DNA from: Thermococcus sp.
Lineage (GTDB): Archaea > Methanobacteriota_B > Thermococci > Thermococcales > Thermococcaceae
Length of the DNA stretch: 64,000 nucleotides
Reading direction: 5' to 3'
Assembly (NCBI RefSeq): GCF_017656495.1
Contig: NZ_JACDNS010000002.1
Coordinates: 1-64,000, forward strand
Of this stretch, positions 1 to 9,488 are shown one piece after another. Position 1 is the stretch's first letter; every line of letters begins with the position of its first letter. Made by a program: the position numbers and the translations under genes. The notes below the pieces were generated by a model. It was not told the DNA's origin. It did not search any database and saw only the letters and a list, made by a program, of their open reading frames with translations.

Positions 1-55
1 AGCATGCGGGACTTTGGATCCCGCGACCGGGGTTCGAATCCCCGCGGGGCTACCA
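1..55 (+). tRNA. tRNA-Gln (UUG), 5' part outside the window
   Basis: This is the 3' portion of a tRNA. An anticodon stem CGGGA/TCCCG closes the seven-base loop CTTTGGA, whose central bases TTG give anticodon UUG (Gln). It is followed by a T arm (CGGGG, loop TTCGAAT, CCCCG), the 3' acceptor strand CGGGGCT, discriminator A and an encoded CCA. The D arm and 5' acceptor strand lie before position 1, so the isoacceptor call rests on the anticodon loop alone. Confidence 0.88.
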
Positions 56-128
56 AATCCCCGGGCTCCAGATTTTATTCCTCTTAATGTTCTTTTGAAA
101 ATCTTTAAGAAAAAGGAAAGGAGCGGGT

Positions 129-1271
129 TCACCACTTCTCAAGCAGGTAGTCTTTTTCCTCTAAGAAAATCTTTGCTCTCTCTTGGATGATCTTCTCTGC
201 TTCCGCTGTTGTTAACTCTTTTGTTTTTTCAACGAAATCAGCAGTCTTTGCAAAGTAGAGCGGAATTAGTGGTTCAGCATTTTTGAGAATTCCGTTCTTG
301 TATGCAACTGCTCCATCAAAGAGAACGTGGCTCCAAAGGACATCATCAAGCTCAAAGGTTTCAAGGACCTTAGTAACTTGAGCAAATGTCTCTTCACTTA
401 GGGCTTTCTTTAAAATTGCTTCATTTTCCTTGAAAAGCTCTCTGGATTTTTGTTTTAAAAGTTCAAGGGTGACTTTAACTTCTTCTGGCTCTTGCCATTT
501 AATGCTCCCGAAGGTTTTTACTTTCTTAATTTTCTTAACTGGCTTCCATTTCTCTTCATATTTCTTCATTAACATGAACAAAGTCCCAACAACTTGATTG
601 AACATCGGGCCGAGAGAAGCAGCTGGGTCCTTTGGATTGTGTATCTTTAGACCTAGAGCTGTTTGGATTACTCTAAATCCCTCGGCTAAGGCAGTTGTAG
701 TTAAAAAGATATCAACACCGAATCTTGCAACATCTGTTTTCCAGATCTCTTCATCCGCCAAATAAACGTCAATTAGGTCCGCACTAATTCCGAAATCTCC
801 TCCAATTGGTTGCCTAACATTGTAGCCATACAGAGATGCTGTCATTGGATAAGCGATGTTGTTTGTTATCGTCCCATCATATCTGTGTCTTATATAGAGT
901 GGGGCAACGAAATCGTAGCCATCTTCAATGGGCTTGGCAAATTTGTAAACCCATTCTGGAGTTATACTTCTTAAATCGCTGTCAACAAAAACAAGAACAT
1001 CAACATCTTTTTCCCTTGCAAGTTCCATGAGCTCTTTCATTGCACTGCCTTTGCCAGGGATTGGCCATTTATAAACGAAGCTTATCACTTCCACTCCTTC
1101 TGGGACTTTGGTTTTCATAACGACTTCTCTCGTTCCATCTTTGCTTCCACCATCAGCATTGGCTATTATTCCTCCACCAAAATATTTTTTCAACCCTTCA
1201 GCAACTTGCTTGACTACAAAGCCTATGGTGTCAGCGTTGTTGTAGCTGGGTATCCCCACCATAACTTTCAT
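129..1271 (-). CDS. GT-A fold glycosyltransferase, glycosylglycerate-synthase-like
   Basis: The protein (380 aa) looks like a nucleotide-sugar-dependent glycosyltransferase of the GT2/GT78/GT81 type. It has an N-terminal GIPSYNN strand-loop, NADGGSKDGT near residues 38-47, a GKGSAM motif near 73-78, and the metal/nucleotide-sugar DSD motif at about 97-99. A PIGGDFG acceptor loop lies near 155-161. Relatives of this pattern make glucosyl- or mannosyl-glycerate compounds; the acceptor here is not determinable. The start is the ATG at 1271, preceded by a GGTGA site with 5-base spacing. An upstream in-frame ATG at 1298 lies inside the shared operator and is unlikely. The gene is divergent from the dehydrogenase/ABC cluster and probably co-regulated with it. 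Confidence 0.75.
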   Translation of the reverse strand: MKVMVGIPSYNNADTIGFVVKQVAEGLKKYFGGGIIANADGGSKDGTREVVMKTKVPEGVEVISFVYKWPIPGKGSAMKELMELAREKDVDVLVFVDSDLRSITPEWVYKFAKPIEDGYDFVAPLYIRHRYDGTITNNIAYPMTASLYGYNVRQPIGGDFGISADLIDVYLADEEIWKTDVARFGVDIFLTTTALAEGFRVIQTALGLKIHNPKDPAASLGPMFNQVVGTLFMLMKKYEEKWKPVKKIKKVKTFGSIKWQEPEEVKVTLELLKQKSRELFKENEAILKKALSEETFAQVTKVLETFELDDVLWSHVLFDGAVAYKNGILKNAEPLIPLYFAKTADFVEKTKELTTAEAEKIIQERAKIFLEEKDYLLEKW

Positions 1272-1293
1272 CTTCATCACCTGAAAAAATACA

Positions 1294-1308
1294 ACCATCT
1301 AAAGTGGT
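1294..1308. promoter_or_regulatory. Candidate TrmB-type operator, divergent promoter
   Basis: The 15-base ACCATCTAAAGTGGT fits an imperfect ACCACT-N3-AGTGGT palindrome, and its near copy lies at 3446-3460. On the plus strand it sits 15 bases upstream of a TATA box (TTATATA, 1324-1330) serving the gene at 1365. On the minus strand it lies between a TATA-like TTATAA (1309-1315) and the glycosyltransferase ATG. By analogy with known TrmB-family sites this predicts activation to the right and repression to the left; that outcome is inferred. Confidence 0.6.
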
Positions 1309-1364
1309 TTATAATGAAAAATGTTATATACTTTTTGTTTGCTTCCCAATATTAGTGATGTCCT

Positions 1365-2396
1365 ATGCCAGAGCGTAAATTGAAAATGGGCATTGTAGGC
1401 TGTGGAAATATATTCAATTTGGCCCATAAGAGCGCCCTTAAGAATCTCGAAACAATAAAAGTTATGGCCTTTATGGATATTAAAGAAAAGAAAGCGAAAG
1501 AAGCCGCAAAAGAGTTTAACGCCAAGTATTTTACAAATTTGGATGAATTTCTTGAGCTTGATTTGGATGTTGTTGAAATCCTAACCCCCACATACACACA
1601 TGCCGAGATTGCAATTAAAGCACTGAAAGCTGGCAAGCATGTAATTGTTGAAAAGCCAATCTCCTTAAGAAGTGAAGAAGCTGAAAAGATGATTAAAGTT
1701 GCAGAAAAAGAAGGTTTGTGGCTTTTGGTTGGACACACGAGGAGATTTGATAAGAGATGGATGCAGATAAAAGAAATCATCAAAAAGAGAAACATCTTGC
1801 CAATGCAAATTAGAAAAGCAGAGGTTCAAAGACTTCCGTTCCCAGAAACTGCATGGTATTGGAAACCTCACAAGGGTGGTGGAGTTGCAATAGACTTGGG
1901 GGTTCATGTCACTGATTTCTTAAGGTGGTTCTTTGAGAGCGAACCTATTAGGGTTCTTGGAATTGGAAAAGCAATAAGGAAGGAAGCAAGGGTTAACAAC
2001 ACATACGATCACTTTGTCATGATGATACAGTTTGAGGGAGGAAAAACGGGAATAGCTGAAGTGAGCTGGGCATATTCATATCCAGCTCGTTATGGTGTGT
2101 TCTATCATCATCTTGATATTCTTGGCAAAAATGGTAGAATTCGCTACACTCCGATGGACACCCCAGTTGTTGGCGTCGTTAAGAGTCACTTTGAAATGCC
2201 TAGATTTTCTCCAATGCTTTCAACGTTTCCTGACGCCTTTGAAAGAGAACTGAGACACTTCATCAACGTGATTCTTGGTAAGGAAGAACCAGTAATCACA
2301 GCAAAGGATGCATTGATAGCACTCCAAATTGCTGAAAAAGCCATTGAATCTGCTCACAAAGAGGAACCTGTTGACCTCAAGGGGGTGATAGTATGA
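1365..2396 (+). CDS. Gfo/Idh/MocA family NAD(P)-dependent oxidoreductase
   Basis: A 343-aa sugar or inositol-type dehydrogenase. The N-terminal Rossmann fold has GIVGCGNIF at residues 9-17. The family motif EKP is at 96-98 and supplies the catalytic lysine. A C-terminal substrate domain has GGG at 171-173, Asp177 and His181. It is the first gene of a rightward operon; its stop overlaps the start of the next gene (ATGA). The two neighbouring dehydrogenases, a glycosyltransferase and a sugar importer suggest catabolism or remodelling of an imported sugar, polyol or glycoside. Family substrates are too diverse to name one. A TATA box lies about 35 bases upstream of the ATG. Confidence 0.88.
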   Translation: MPERKLKMGIVGCGNIFNLAHKSALKNLETIKVMAFMDIKEKKAKEAAKEFNAKYFTNLDEFLELDLDVVEILTPTYTHAEIAIKALKAGKHVIVEKPISLRSEEAEKMIKVAEKEGLWLLVGHTRRFDKRWMQIKEIIKKRNILPMQIRKAEVQRLPFPETAWYWKPHKGGGVAIDLGVHVTDFLRWFFESEPIRVLGIGKAIRKEARVNNTYDHFVMMIQFEGGKTGIAEVSWAYSYPARYGVFYHHLDILGKNGRIRYTPMDTPVVGVVKSHFEMPRFSPMLSTFPDAFERELRHFINVILGKEEPVITAKDALIALQIAEKAIESAHKEEPVDLKGVIV

Positions 2397-3397
2397 AAAT
2401 TAACATTGGGATTATAAGCTATGCTCATCCTCATGCTTTAAGATATGGCTCAACCTTTGCTTCCAATCCAAAAGCTAAGCTGTACGCAATTTCTGGGGAT
2501 GGAGCAAATTCTGATGTTGCTAAAAGAGAAGCCCAGAGACTTAAGGCTAAATTCTACAAAAACTATGAAGAGTTGCTGAGGGATAAAAAAATTGATGCTG
2601 TATATGTTGCAATTGAGACCTACCGCCATAAGGAGGTTGCTCTCAGGGTTATTGAAGAAGGGAAACATCTTCTCTTAGAAAAGCCAATTGCTTTGACTCT
2701 TGAAGATGCAAATGAGATAATCAAAGCAGCTAAGAAGGCTGGAGTTAAGCTAATGATACCTTTCAATCCAAGATTCACAATTCCTCTCAGGAAAGCAAAG
2801 AATATGATTGAAAGTGGAGAAATAGGTGGATTAGAGTATGTTTATGCAATTTCAGAATATGTCAAACCACCAATATTTCTTGAAGGCCTAGACATGACTT
2901 GGTTCCTCGATGTTAGAAAGTCTGGCGGTGGAGGATTCATGGATACAGCACCTCATGGCATTGACTCTCTCCTCTGGTTGACAGAAAGTGATGTTAAGAG
3001 GGTTTATGCAGACATTGGCTCAAAGATTTATGGATTTCCAGTAGATGATATTGGGACAGCAATTTTAGAGTTCAAGAATGGTGTTACTGCAATTCTAAAT
3101 GCTGGTTGGGGTAATCCGAGAGGATATTCCTATGGACTTGAAATAAAGTATTACATTCTTGGAAAAGACGGCTTTTTAGACATAAGGACAGCTTATCCTG
3201 ATTTCACAGTATATCAAGACAGGGCTGAAAAGATATACTGGGAGAGACCTGATGTTGAAGGAATCGTTAAGAGCTTTTTGGAGTCAATAATTGAAGATAA
3301 AGAACCTCCAATAACTGGGGAAGATGCAAAGAAAAACTTAGAGATAGTTTTGGCAGCTTACGAGTCTTCAAGGACTGGAAAGGTTGTGAAGCTCTAA
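2393..3397 (+). CDS. Second Gfo/Idh/MocA family oxidoreductase
   Basis: A 334-aa paralogue of the preceding gene, overlapping it by four bases. The EKP motif is at residues 96-98, and a GGGGFMDTAPHG segment near 178-189 provides the Asp184/His188 pair. The N-terminal nucleotide loop is unusual: GIISYAHPHA replaces the usual GxGxxG glycines, so cofactor binding may be altered. Such pairs often act in successive oxidation and reduction of one sugar or inositol; that is inference here. The gene ends about 130 bases before the substrate-binding protein, which has its own promoter. Confidence 0.86.
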   Translation: MKINIGIISYAHPHALRYGSTFASNPKAKLYAISGDGANSDVAKREAQRLKAKFYKNYEELLRDKKIDAVYVAIETYRHKEVALRVIEEGKHLLLEKPIALTLEDANEIIKAAKKAGVKLMIPFNPRFTIPLRKAKNMIESGEIGGLEYVYAISEYVKPPIFLEGLDMTWFLDVRKSGGGGFMDTAPHGIDSLLWLTESDVKRVYADIGSKIYGFPVDDIGTAILEFKNGVTAILNAGWGNPRGYSYGLEIKYYILGKDGFLDIRTAYPDFTVYQDRAEKIYWERPDVEGIVKSFLESIIEDKEPPITGEDAKKNLEIVLAAYESSRTGKVVKL

Positions 3398-3445
3398 TTT
3401 CACTATTCCTAAAAATTTCTTTTTGTTTCCTCTTTACAAAATACA

Positions 3446-3480
3446 ACAACTAAAAGTGGTTTTATCATAACGTTTATATA
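3446..3480 (+). promoter_or_regulatory. Second copy of the operator plus TATA box, ABC operon
   Basis: ACAACTAAAAGTGGT at 3446-3460 repeats the site at 1294-1308, and the match extends to both sides (TACAAC upstream, TTT downstream). A strong TATA box, TTTATATA, follows at 3473-3480, 12 bases downstream. The next ATG is at 3529. The operator is therefore upstream of TATA, the geometry in which TrmB-like factors activate transcription. Confidence 0.6.
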
Positions 3481-3528
3481 TCCCCTCGAAGTAGATTTTA
3501 GTGACTTACTGCACTGAGGTGAGGGTTA

Positions 3529-4866
3529 ATGAACCGAAAAGCAAAAATTGTAGGGCTTTTGGTTTTTGTTCTTTTAGGAGCGATAGTGAGCGGTTGTATA
3601 GGTGGAGAAAAGACAACAACACCAACAACTTCTGAACAACCAACCACTACTGAGCAACCAAAGGAAGCAGTAAAACTTATTTGGCTTTCAACTCAGTTGA
3701 ATCCACCAGAGGAGAGAGCTTTTGTCCAAGAAGAGCTCCTAAGTGAATTTAAGAAAGAGACAGGAATTGATGTTGATTTCATACCCATAAGCTATTCTGA
3801 TATGGCTACAAGACTTGAAGCTGAAGAGAAGGCTGGAAAGGTCACTATCGATCTCATTGGTGACTTGCACGGTGGTCTAGATTACTTTAACTCAAAAGGC
3901 TGGCTCATGGACTTAAGCGGAATGCCAAAGCTTGAGGGAAGGACTTTCATAACGACCTTTGAGAAGTATGCAACAATTGGAGGAAAGAAGGTTTATGTCC
4001 CATGGATGAGTGCTACGTACGTTATGGTAATCAACAAGAAGGCATTTGATTACTTGCCAGATGGACTCACAAAGGAGGATGTCATTAAGGGAACTGACAA
4101 GTGGACTTATGATGCATTCTTAGCTTGGGCCAAGAAGCTTAAAGAGGCAACAGGAAAGCCACAAGTCGGATTTCCAGCTGGACCAAAAGGACTCTTTGTA
4201 AGATTCCTCCACGGATACATTTATCCATCATTCACTGGTTATCAAGCAAAGGCATTCGACAGCCCAGAGGCAGTTACAATGTGGAACTACCTCAAAGAGC
4301 TCTGGCCATATGTAAATCCAGCAAGTACAACTTGGGATGCAATGGCTGAGCCACTCTTAAGGGGAGAAGTTCTTATTGCTTGGGACCACACTGCAAGAAT
4401 TAAAAACGCAATTGAGACAAGCCCAGACCAATTCGTAGTTGTTCCCGTTCCAAGAGGACCAAAGGGAAGAGGATTCATCTTAGTAGTTGCAGGATTGGCA
4501 ATTCCAAAAGGCGCTCCACACCCAGAAGAGGCATGGAAGTTAATTGACTACCTCACAAGACCAGAGACACAGGTTAAAGTCCTTGAGAAAGTTGGATTCT
4601 TCCCAACAGTCAAAGAAGCAAGTGGTGTGTTACCAGAAGGACCGCTTAAGATTTTGGCTGAAGGTGTTGCTGCACAGTCCGCAACACCAGATGCAGTTGT
4701 TGCAATGATTCCAAACCTTGGAGCAAAAGGTGGTGAATTCAAGGACATTTACAGAACAGCATTTGAGAGAATTGTCCTCAAGGGTGAAGACCCAGCGGCA
4801 GTCACAAAAGAGCTCAAGCCAAAGCTTATTGCACTCTTTGAGGAGCAAGGCGTAGAAGTTCCATGA
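3529..4866 (+). CDS. Sugar ABC transporter substrate-binding lipoprotein (MalE-like)
   Basis: The 445-aa protein starts with a lipoprotein signal: basic residues, a hydrophobic stretch and a lipobox ending at Cys23. A Thr/Pro/Glu-rich linker (about 27-45) typical of archaeal membrane-anchored binding proteins follows, then a family 1 solute-binding fold. It would sit on the outer face of the membrane and deliver ligand to the permeases encoded directly downstream. Overall size matches maltose/trehalose/maltodextrin-type binders. The substrate cannot be read from sequence; the adjoining dehydrogenases argue against plain maltodextrin. A GAGGTGAGGG ribosome site precedes the ATG. Confidence 0.9.
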   Translation: MNRKAKIVGLLVFVLLGAIVSGCIGGEKTTTPTTSEQPTTTEQPKEAVKLIWLSTQLNPPEERAFVQEELLSEFKKETGIDVDFIPISYSDMATRLEAEEKAGKVTIDLIGDLHGGLDYFNSKGWLMDLSGMPKLEGRTFITTFEKYATIGGKKVYVPWMSATYVMVINKKAFDYLPDGLTKEDVIKGTDKWTYDAFLAWAKKLKEATGKPQVGFPAGPKGLFVRFLHGYIYPSFTGYQAKAFDSPEAVTMWNYLKELWPYVNPASTTWDAMAEPLLRGEVLIAWDHTARIKNAIETSPDQFVVVPVPRGPKGRGFILVVAGLAIPKGAPHPEEAWKLIDYLTRPETQVKVLEKVGFFPTVKEASGVLPEGPLKILAEGVAAQSATPDAVVAMIPNLGAKGGEFKDIYRTAFERIVLKGEDPAAVTKELKPKLIALFEEQGVEVP

Positions 4867-4875
4867 GGGAGGGAT

Positions 4876-5730
4876 ATGAAGGTTAAGGCCTCCTATCTTC
4901 CCTATCTTTTAATTTTACCGGCTTTTGCATACCTGATGTTCTTTGTTGGTTATCCCCTTATTCAGGCTCTGTATTTAGCTTTCACTGAGAATGGTGCTTT
5001 TTCTCTTGCAACTGTTAATAGAACGATTAGTGATCCCCGTTTTTGGGATGCTCTTAAATATACTATCGGTTTAGCTGCCGTTATTGTGCCTACTCAGGTT
5101 GGTTTGGCATTAGTTTTAGCCCTGGTTATGAACAGGGCATTTAAAGGTAAAGATTTAGCGCTTTATGCTTTAATAATTCCCCTCACGATTAGCGATGTTG
5201 CCGCAGGTTTGATTTGGTATGCCATGCTTTCTCCGAGCGGATTTTTGAATAAGCTCTTTCTGAACATTGGGTTAATTAACAATCCAGTTTATTTCTTCGG
5301 CTATCAATTTAGACATATGGAATTTTTAGCAATAGTTCTAGCAGAGCTTTGGAGGGCGACTGCAATTGTATTCGTTATTATCCTAGCCGGTTTGCAGATG
5401 ATAAGTCCGGAGTACTTGGAAGCAGCAGAAGTGTTTGGAGCGGATTATTGGACAAAGCTGAGAAAAATAGTTATCCCCCTGCTGAAGCCAAGCATCCAGA
5501 GTGCCCTAATAATAAGAACGCTCTTTGCAATGCAGGTTTTCGGTATCGTCTGGATATTAGCAGGAAGGGACATCCCAATTTTGGCTGGAGAAGGTTTCTA
5601 TCAGCTCACCGAGATCAAGGATTACGGCGTCGCTTCAATTTATGCATTAACAATAGCTGCGCTTTCAATTGTTCTTGGAGCCATGTACATCAAGTTCATG
5701 AAAGCTGAGTATTTGGAGGTGAAAGAATGA
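4876..5730 (+). CDS. Sugar ABC transporter permease, MalF-like
   Basis: A 284-aa integral membrane protein with about six hydrophobic segments and the cytoplasmic EAA loop (EYLEAAEVFGAD, then a basic stretch and PLLKPS) that docks on the ATPase. It lacks the long N-terminal extension of E. coli MalF, as is normal for archaeal UgpA-type permeases. It begins 9 bases after the binding-protein stop and overlaps the next permease by four bases (ATGA), so the genes are co-transcribed and probably translationally coupled. Confidence 0.92.
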   Translation: MKVKASYLPYLLILPAFAYLMFFVGYPLIQALYLAFTENGAFSLATVNRTISDPRFWDALKYTIGLAAVIVPTQVGLALVLALVMNRAFKGKDLALYALIIPLTISDVAAGLIWYAMLSPSGFLNKLFLNIGLINNPVYFFGYQFRHMEFLAIVLAELWRATAIVFVIILAGLQMISPEYLEAAEVFGADYWTKLRKIVIPLLKPSIQSALIIRTLFAMQVFGIVWILAGRDIPILAGEGFYQLTEIKDYGVASIYALTIAALSIVLGAMYIKFMKAEYLEVKE

Positions 5731-6560
5731 ATGAGAAGACAAAGTTCATGCTTAAGCAAATAGCCTTTTACACGTTCGTTTTTACGGTCGTTGCTTGGAT
5801 AGTTGTGCCATTGATAGTGGTGGCCCTTTATGCATTTTCATCAAAGCTTGATTATTATGATCCCAGCAAGATAATTCCCTTCCATTATACAAAGCAGTGG
5901 GTTTATACTTTGCTATTTACACTTAGGGCTCTCGATGCTATTAAAAATAGCATTATCGTGGCAGTTTTGACAATAATTATAAGCTTCGCTCTTGGAATTC
6001 CCGCAGGTTATGCAATAGCAAAGTTCATCTTCCCAGCAAAGGACACCATAAAGCTCTCGATAGTTGCACTAAGGATGTTTCCAATCCCTGTCATGGCAAT
6101 ACCGTTGGTTGTGCTTTATATTAGGCTAAATCTCATAGATACTCTGCTTGGAGTTGCATTAGCTCACACTGCAATGGCTCTCCCATTCGTTGTCCTCATA
6201 ACTTCGAGCATTTTTGCTGGAGTTTCCACTGAGCTTGAAGAGGCTGCAATGGTCTTTGGATTAACGAGACTTGGGGCATTTCTTAGGATAACCCTTCCAT
6301 TGGCCCTTCCAGGATTGGCAGCTGCTGCAATGTTTACTTTCGTCATGTCATGGAACGAGGTCTTTGTTGCATCAGTTTTAACTCTCCAACACAGAACTTT
6401 ACCTGCCCAAATATTATCGATAATGGCAGGAGCCAGTGGTGGAGCTGCACCTGATTATTACAAATTTGCTGCTGCATTTATAATGATGCTTCCAGCTATG
6501 TTATTCATCTTCTTCGCAAGGAAGTACCTAATCACAATGTGGGGTATAACGCTCAAGTGA
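5727..6560 (+). CDS. Sugar ABC transporter permease, MalG-like
   Basis: A 277-aa permease of the binding-protein-dependent transport family with six predicted membrane spans. Its EAA loop (ELEEAAMVFG, with a GAFLRITLPLALPG segment after it) is well preserved. It pairs with the MalF-like subunit immediately upstream to form the translocation pore. The ATG overlaps the upstream TGA, and the ATPase gene starts 9 bases after this stop. Confidence 0.92.
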   Translation: MNEKTKFMLKQIAFYTFVFTVVAWIVVPLIVVALYAFSSKLDYYDPSKIIPFHYTKQWVYTLLFTLRALDAIKNSIIVAVLTIIISFALGIPAGYAIAKFIFPAKDTIKLSIVALRMFPIPVMAIPLVVLYIRLNLIDTLLGVALAHTAMALPFVVLITSSIFAGVSTELEEAAMVFGLTRLGAFLRITLPLALPGLAAAAMFTFVMSWNEVFVASVLTLQHRTLPAQILSIMAGASGGAAPDYYKFAAAFIMMLPAMLFIFFARKYLITMWGITLK

Positions 6561-6569
6561 GGTGTTAAA

Positions 6570-7682
6570 ATGGTTGAGGTTAGACTTGAAAACCTCAAGA
6601 AGTATTTTGACAAGGGAAGGGTAAAAGCAGTTGATGGAATAAACCTAACGATAAAGGACGGTGAATTTTTAGTTCTTTTAGGACCGAGTGGCTGTGGGAA
6701 GACAACAACACTTAGGATGATCTCCGGATTGGAGGTACCAACGGCGGGAAAGATATGGTTTGAAGACAGAGACGTAACGTATCTGCCTCCAAAAGACAGA
6801 AACATTTCGATGGTCTTCCAGAGCTATGCAGTATGGCCTCATATGAAAGTTTACGATAACATAGCGTTTCCATTGAGGATAAAAAAGTATCCTGAGGAGG
6901 AGATTAGAAAGAAAGTCAAATGGGTTGCTGAGCTTTTACAGATAGAGGAGCTTTTAGATAGATATCCTGCCCAGCTGAGCGGTGGTCAGAGGCAGAGAGT
7001 TGCAGTTGCAAGAGCCATTGTTGTTGAGCCTGACGTTCTCTTAATGGACGAACCTCTCTCAAACCTAGATGCAAAGCTCAGAGTTATGATGCGTGCTGAA
7101 ATTAAAAAGCTCCAAGCTCAGCTTAAGGTCACGACAATTTATGTTACCCATGACCAAGTTGAGGCAATGACAATGGGTGATAGAATTGCTGTGATGAGGC
7201 AAGGGAAAGTTCTACAAGTAGGGCCACCAGTTGAAGTTTACTCGAAGCCAAATTCAATCTTCGTTGCAACTTTCATAGGAGCCCCAGAGATGAATATTAT
7301 GGATGTTACAGTTAAAGAAACAGAAAAGGGCATAGTTTTAGAGGGGGAGGGATTTGAAATATCACTTCCCCAAGATTTGGGAGAGCTACTTAGAGATTAC
7401 ATTAACAAAACTGTTGTGTTTGGAATAAGGCCAGAGCATATGACCGTTGAGGGCATCTCTGAATTTTTGCACGTCAAAAGAAAAGCAAAGATTAAAGGCG
7501 TGGTTGATTTCGTAGAAGCGCTGGGAACTGATACAATAATCCATGCAAGAGTGGGGAGTAAAATCATAAAGGTTAAAATACCTGGTCATGTACCAGTAGA
7601 GTTAAAGAAAGAAATTAGCATAATCATAGACCTTGACAATATTCATGTCTTTGATAAGAGCACCGAAAAAGCGATAATCTGA
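6570..7682 (+). CDS. ABC transporter ATP-binding protein, MalK/UgpC type
   Basis: A 370-aa ATPase that powers the importer. Walker A GPSGCGKTT begins near residue 38, the Q-loop is near 84, the signature LSGGQRQR is near 137-144, Walker B LLMDEP near 157-162, and the switch histidine in YVTHDQ is His194. The C-terminal 130 residues form the TOBE/OB domain of the MalK family, which in relatives contacts regulators or carries inducer-exclusion sites. All catalytic motifs are intact. It is the last transport gene, 8 bases before the regulator. Confidence 0.93.
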   Translation: MVEVRLENLKKYFDKGRVKAVDGINLTIKDGEFLVLLGPSGCGKTTTLRMISGLEVPTAGKIWFEDRDVTYLPPKDRNISMVFQSYAVWPHMKVYDNIAFPLRIKKYPEEEIRKKVKWVAELLQIEELLDRYPAQLSGGQRQRVAVARAIVVEPDVLLMDEPLSNLDAKLRVMMRAEIKKLQAQLKVTTIYVTHDQVEAMTMGDRIAVMRQGKVLQVGPPVEVYSKPNSIFVATFIGAPEMNIMDVTVKETEKGIVLEGEGFEISLPQDLGELLRDYINKTVVFGIRPEHMTVEGISEFLHVKRKAKIKGVVDFVEALGTDTIIHARVGSKIIKVKIPGHVPVELKKEISIIIDLDNIHVFDKSTEKAII

Positions 7683-7690
7683 GGGATAAT

Positions 7691-8716
7691 ATGAGCGAAA
7701 AGGAACTTAAAGAACTCCTCAAAGAGTTGGGGTTCAATGAGTATGAGGTTAGTGCGTACCTTACTTTGATCAAGGAGGGTCCTTTAACAGCAGGTGAATT
7801 AGCAACTCTATCAAAAGTCCCTCAGCCAAGGATATACGACGTAATTAGAACCCTTATGGGCAAAGGATTTGTAATAACAATCGGTGGAAGACCTAAAAAG
7901 GTAGTTGCAGTTAATCCAGAAAAAGTCTTCTCTGAAATCGAGCGCAAATATGTCAGAAAAGTTAATCTGGTAAAAGAAATGCTGAAAGAGCTTTACAACC
8001 CGGGAGAAGGTGAGATAGGCAATATAATCGTAGTGAAGAGCAAGATAACCTTTGAAAAATACGTAAAAGATGCCATCAAAAATGCCAAAAGGCACATTTC
8101 TTTGGCTCTCCCTCTTCCTTTCTTAAAGAGAATTCAAGATGACCTTATGAAGAAGAAAAAAATGGGTGTTGAGATAGATTTATTTGTATACGGAACCGGT
8201 GAAGTTACTCCAGTTGCCCATAAAATCAAGGTGAGGGAGGTTCCAGACCCATTTATCTTGATCCAAGATAAGGAGATGGGAATTTATGCACCGAGTGAAG
8301 CCTTAATGTCAAGAACTTCAAGTCTTCACGGCTATGCAATGATAATCAAAGATGAAAATTTACTGTTCATGTTTGATCGATATTTCTATCATGCCCTCTG
8401 GCCTACTGGAAAGACTGTGTATGAAGAGGAAAGGAAGTTAATTCTTCCAAAAGAGTATATTCACATAAGAAAGCTAGTTAGGGATATACGACTCTTTAAC
8501 TTAATGAATTCAAAAGTTAGGGTCATAGGGAAGTTCGTTAAAAGCAAAGAGCCTGTAGAAATTGAGGGTAGAATAGTGGATTACTACGAGGATAAAGCTA
8601 AGGTTATTTCGAATATCACTGTTGAAACTGAAGACGGAAAAAGGTATGTTGTTGGTGGTTGGAATTCTTCTCTTGAAGATATTGAGGCTGATTTGATAGT
8701 TATCGAAGGAGCTTAG
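7691..8716 (+). CDS. TrmB-family sugar-responsive transcriptional regulator
   Basis: A 341-aa protein with an N-terminal winged helix (about residues 5-90, including the recognition region SKVPQPRIYDVIRTL), then a helical linker and a C-terminal sugar-binding domain of the TrmB class. Family members (TrmB, TrmBL1/Tgr) bind palindromes and change affinity with maltose, trehalose or glucose. It ends the ABC operon and is the natural candidate to bind the repeated sites at 1294 and 3446. Whether it uses the transported sugar as inducer is inference from position. Confidence 0.9.
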   Translation: MSEKELKELLKELGFNEYEVSAYLTLIKEGPLTAGELATLSKVPQPRIYDVIRTLMGKGFVITIGGRPKKVVAVNPEKVFSEIERKYVRKVNLVKEMLKELYNPGEGEIGNIIVVKSKITFEKYVKDAIKNAKRHISLALPLPFLKRIQDDLMKKKKMGVEIDLFVYGTGEVTPVAHKIKVREVPDPFILIQDKEMGIYAPSEALMSRTSSLHGYAMIIKDENLLFMFDRYFYHALWPTGKTVYEEERKLILPKEYIHIRKLVRDIRLFNLMNSKVRVIGKFVKSKEPVEIEGRIVDYYEDKAKVISNITVETEDGKRYVVGGWNSSLEDIEADLIVIEGA

Positions 8717-8754
8717 TTTGTTCTCTTATGAAAGTGCAAAAAACAAAAGAACAT

Positions 8755-9456
<702 letters not shown>

Positions 9457-9488
9457 TTAGAGTATGTGGATAAGTAAGAAGGAAAAAT

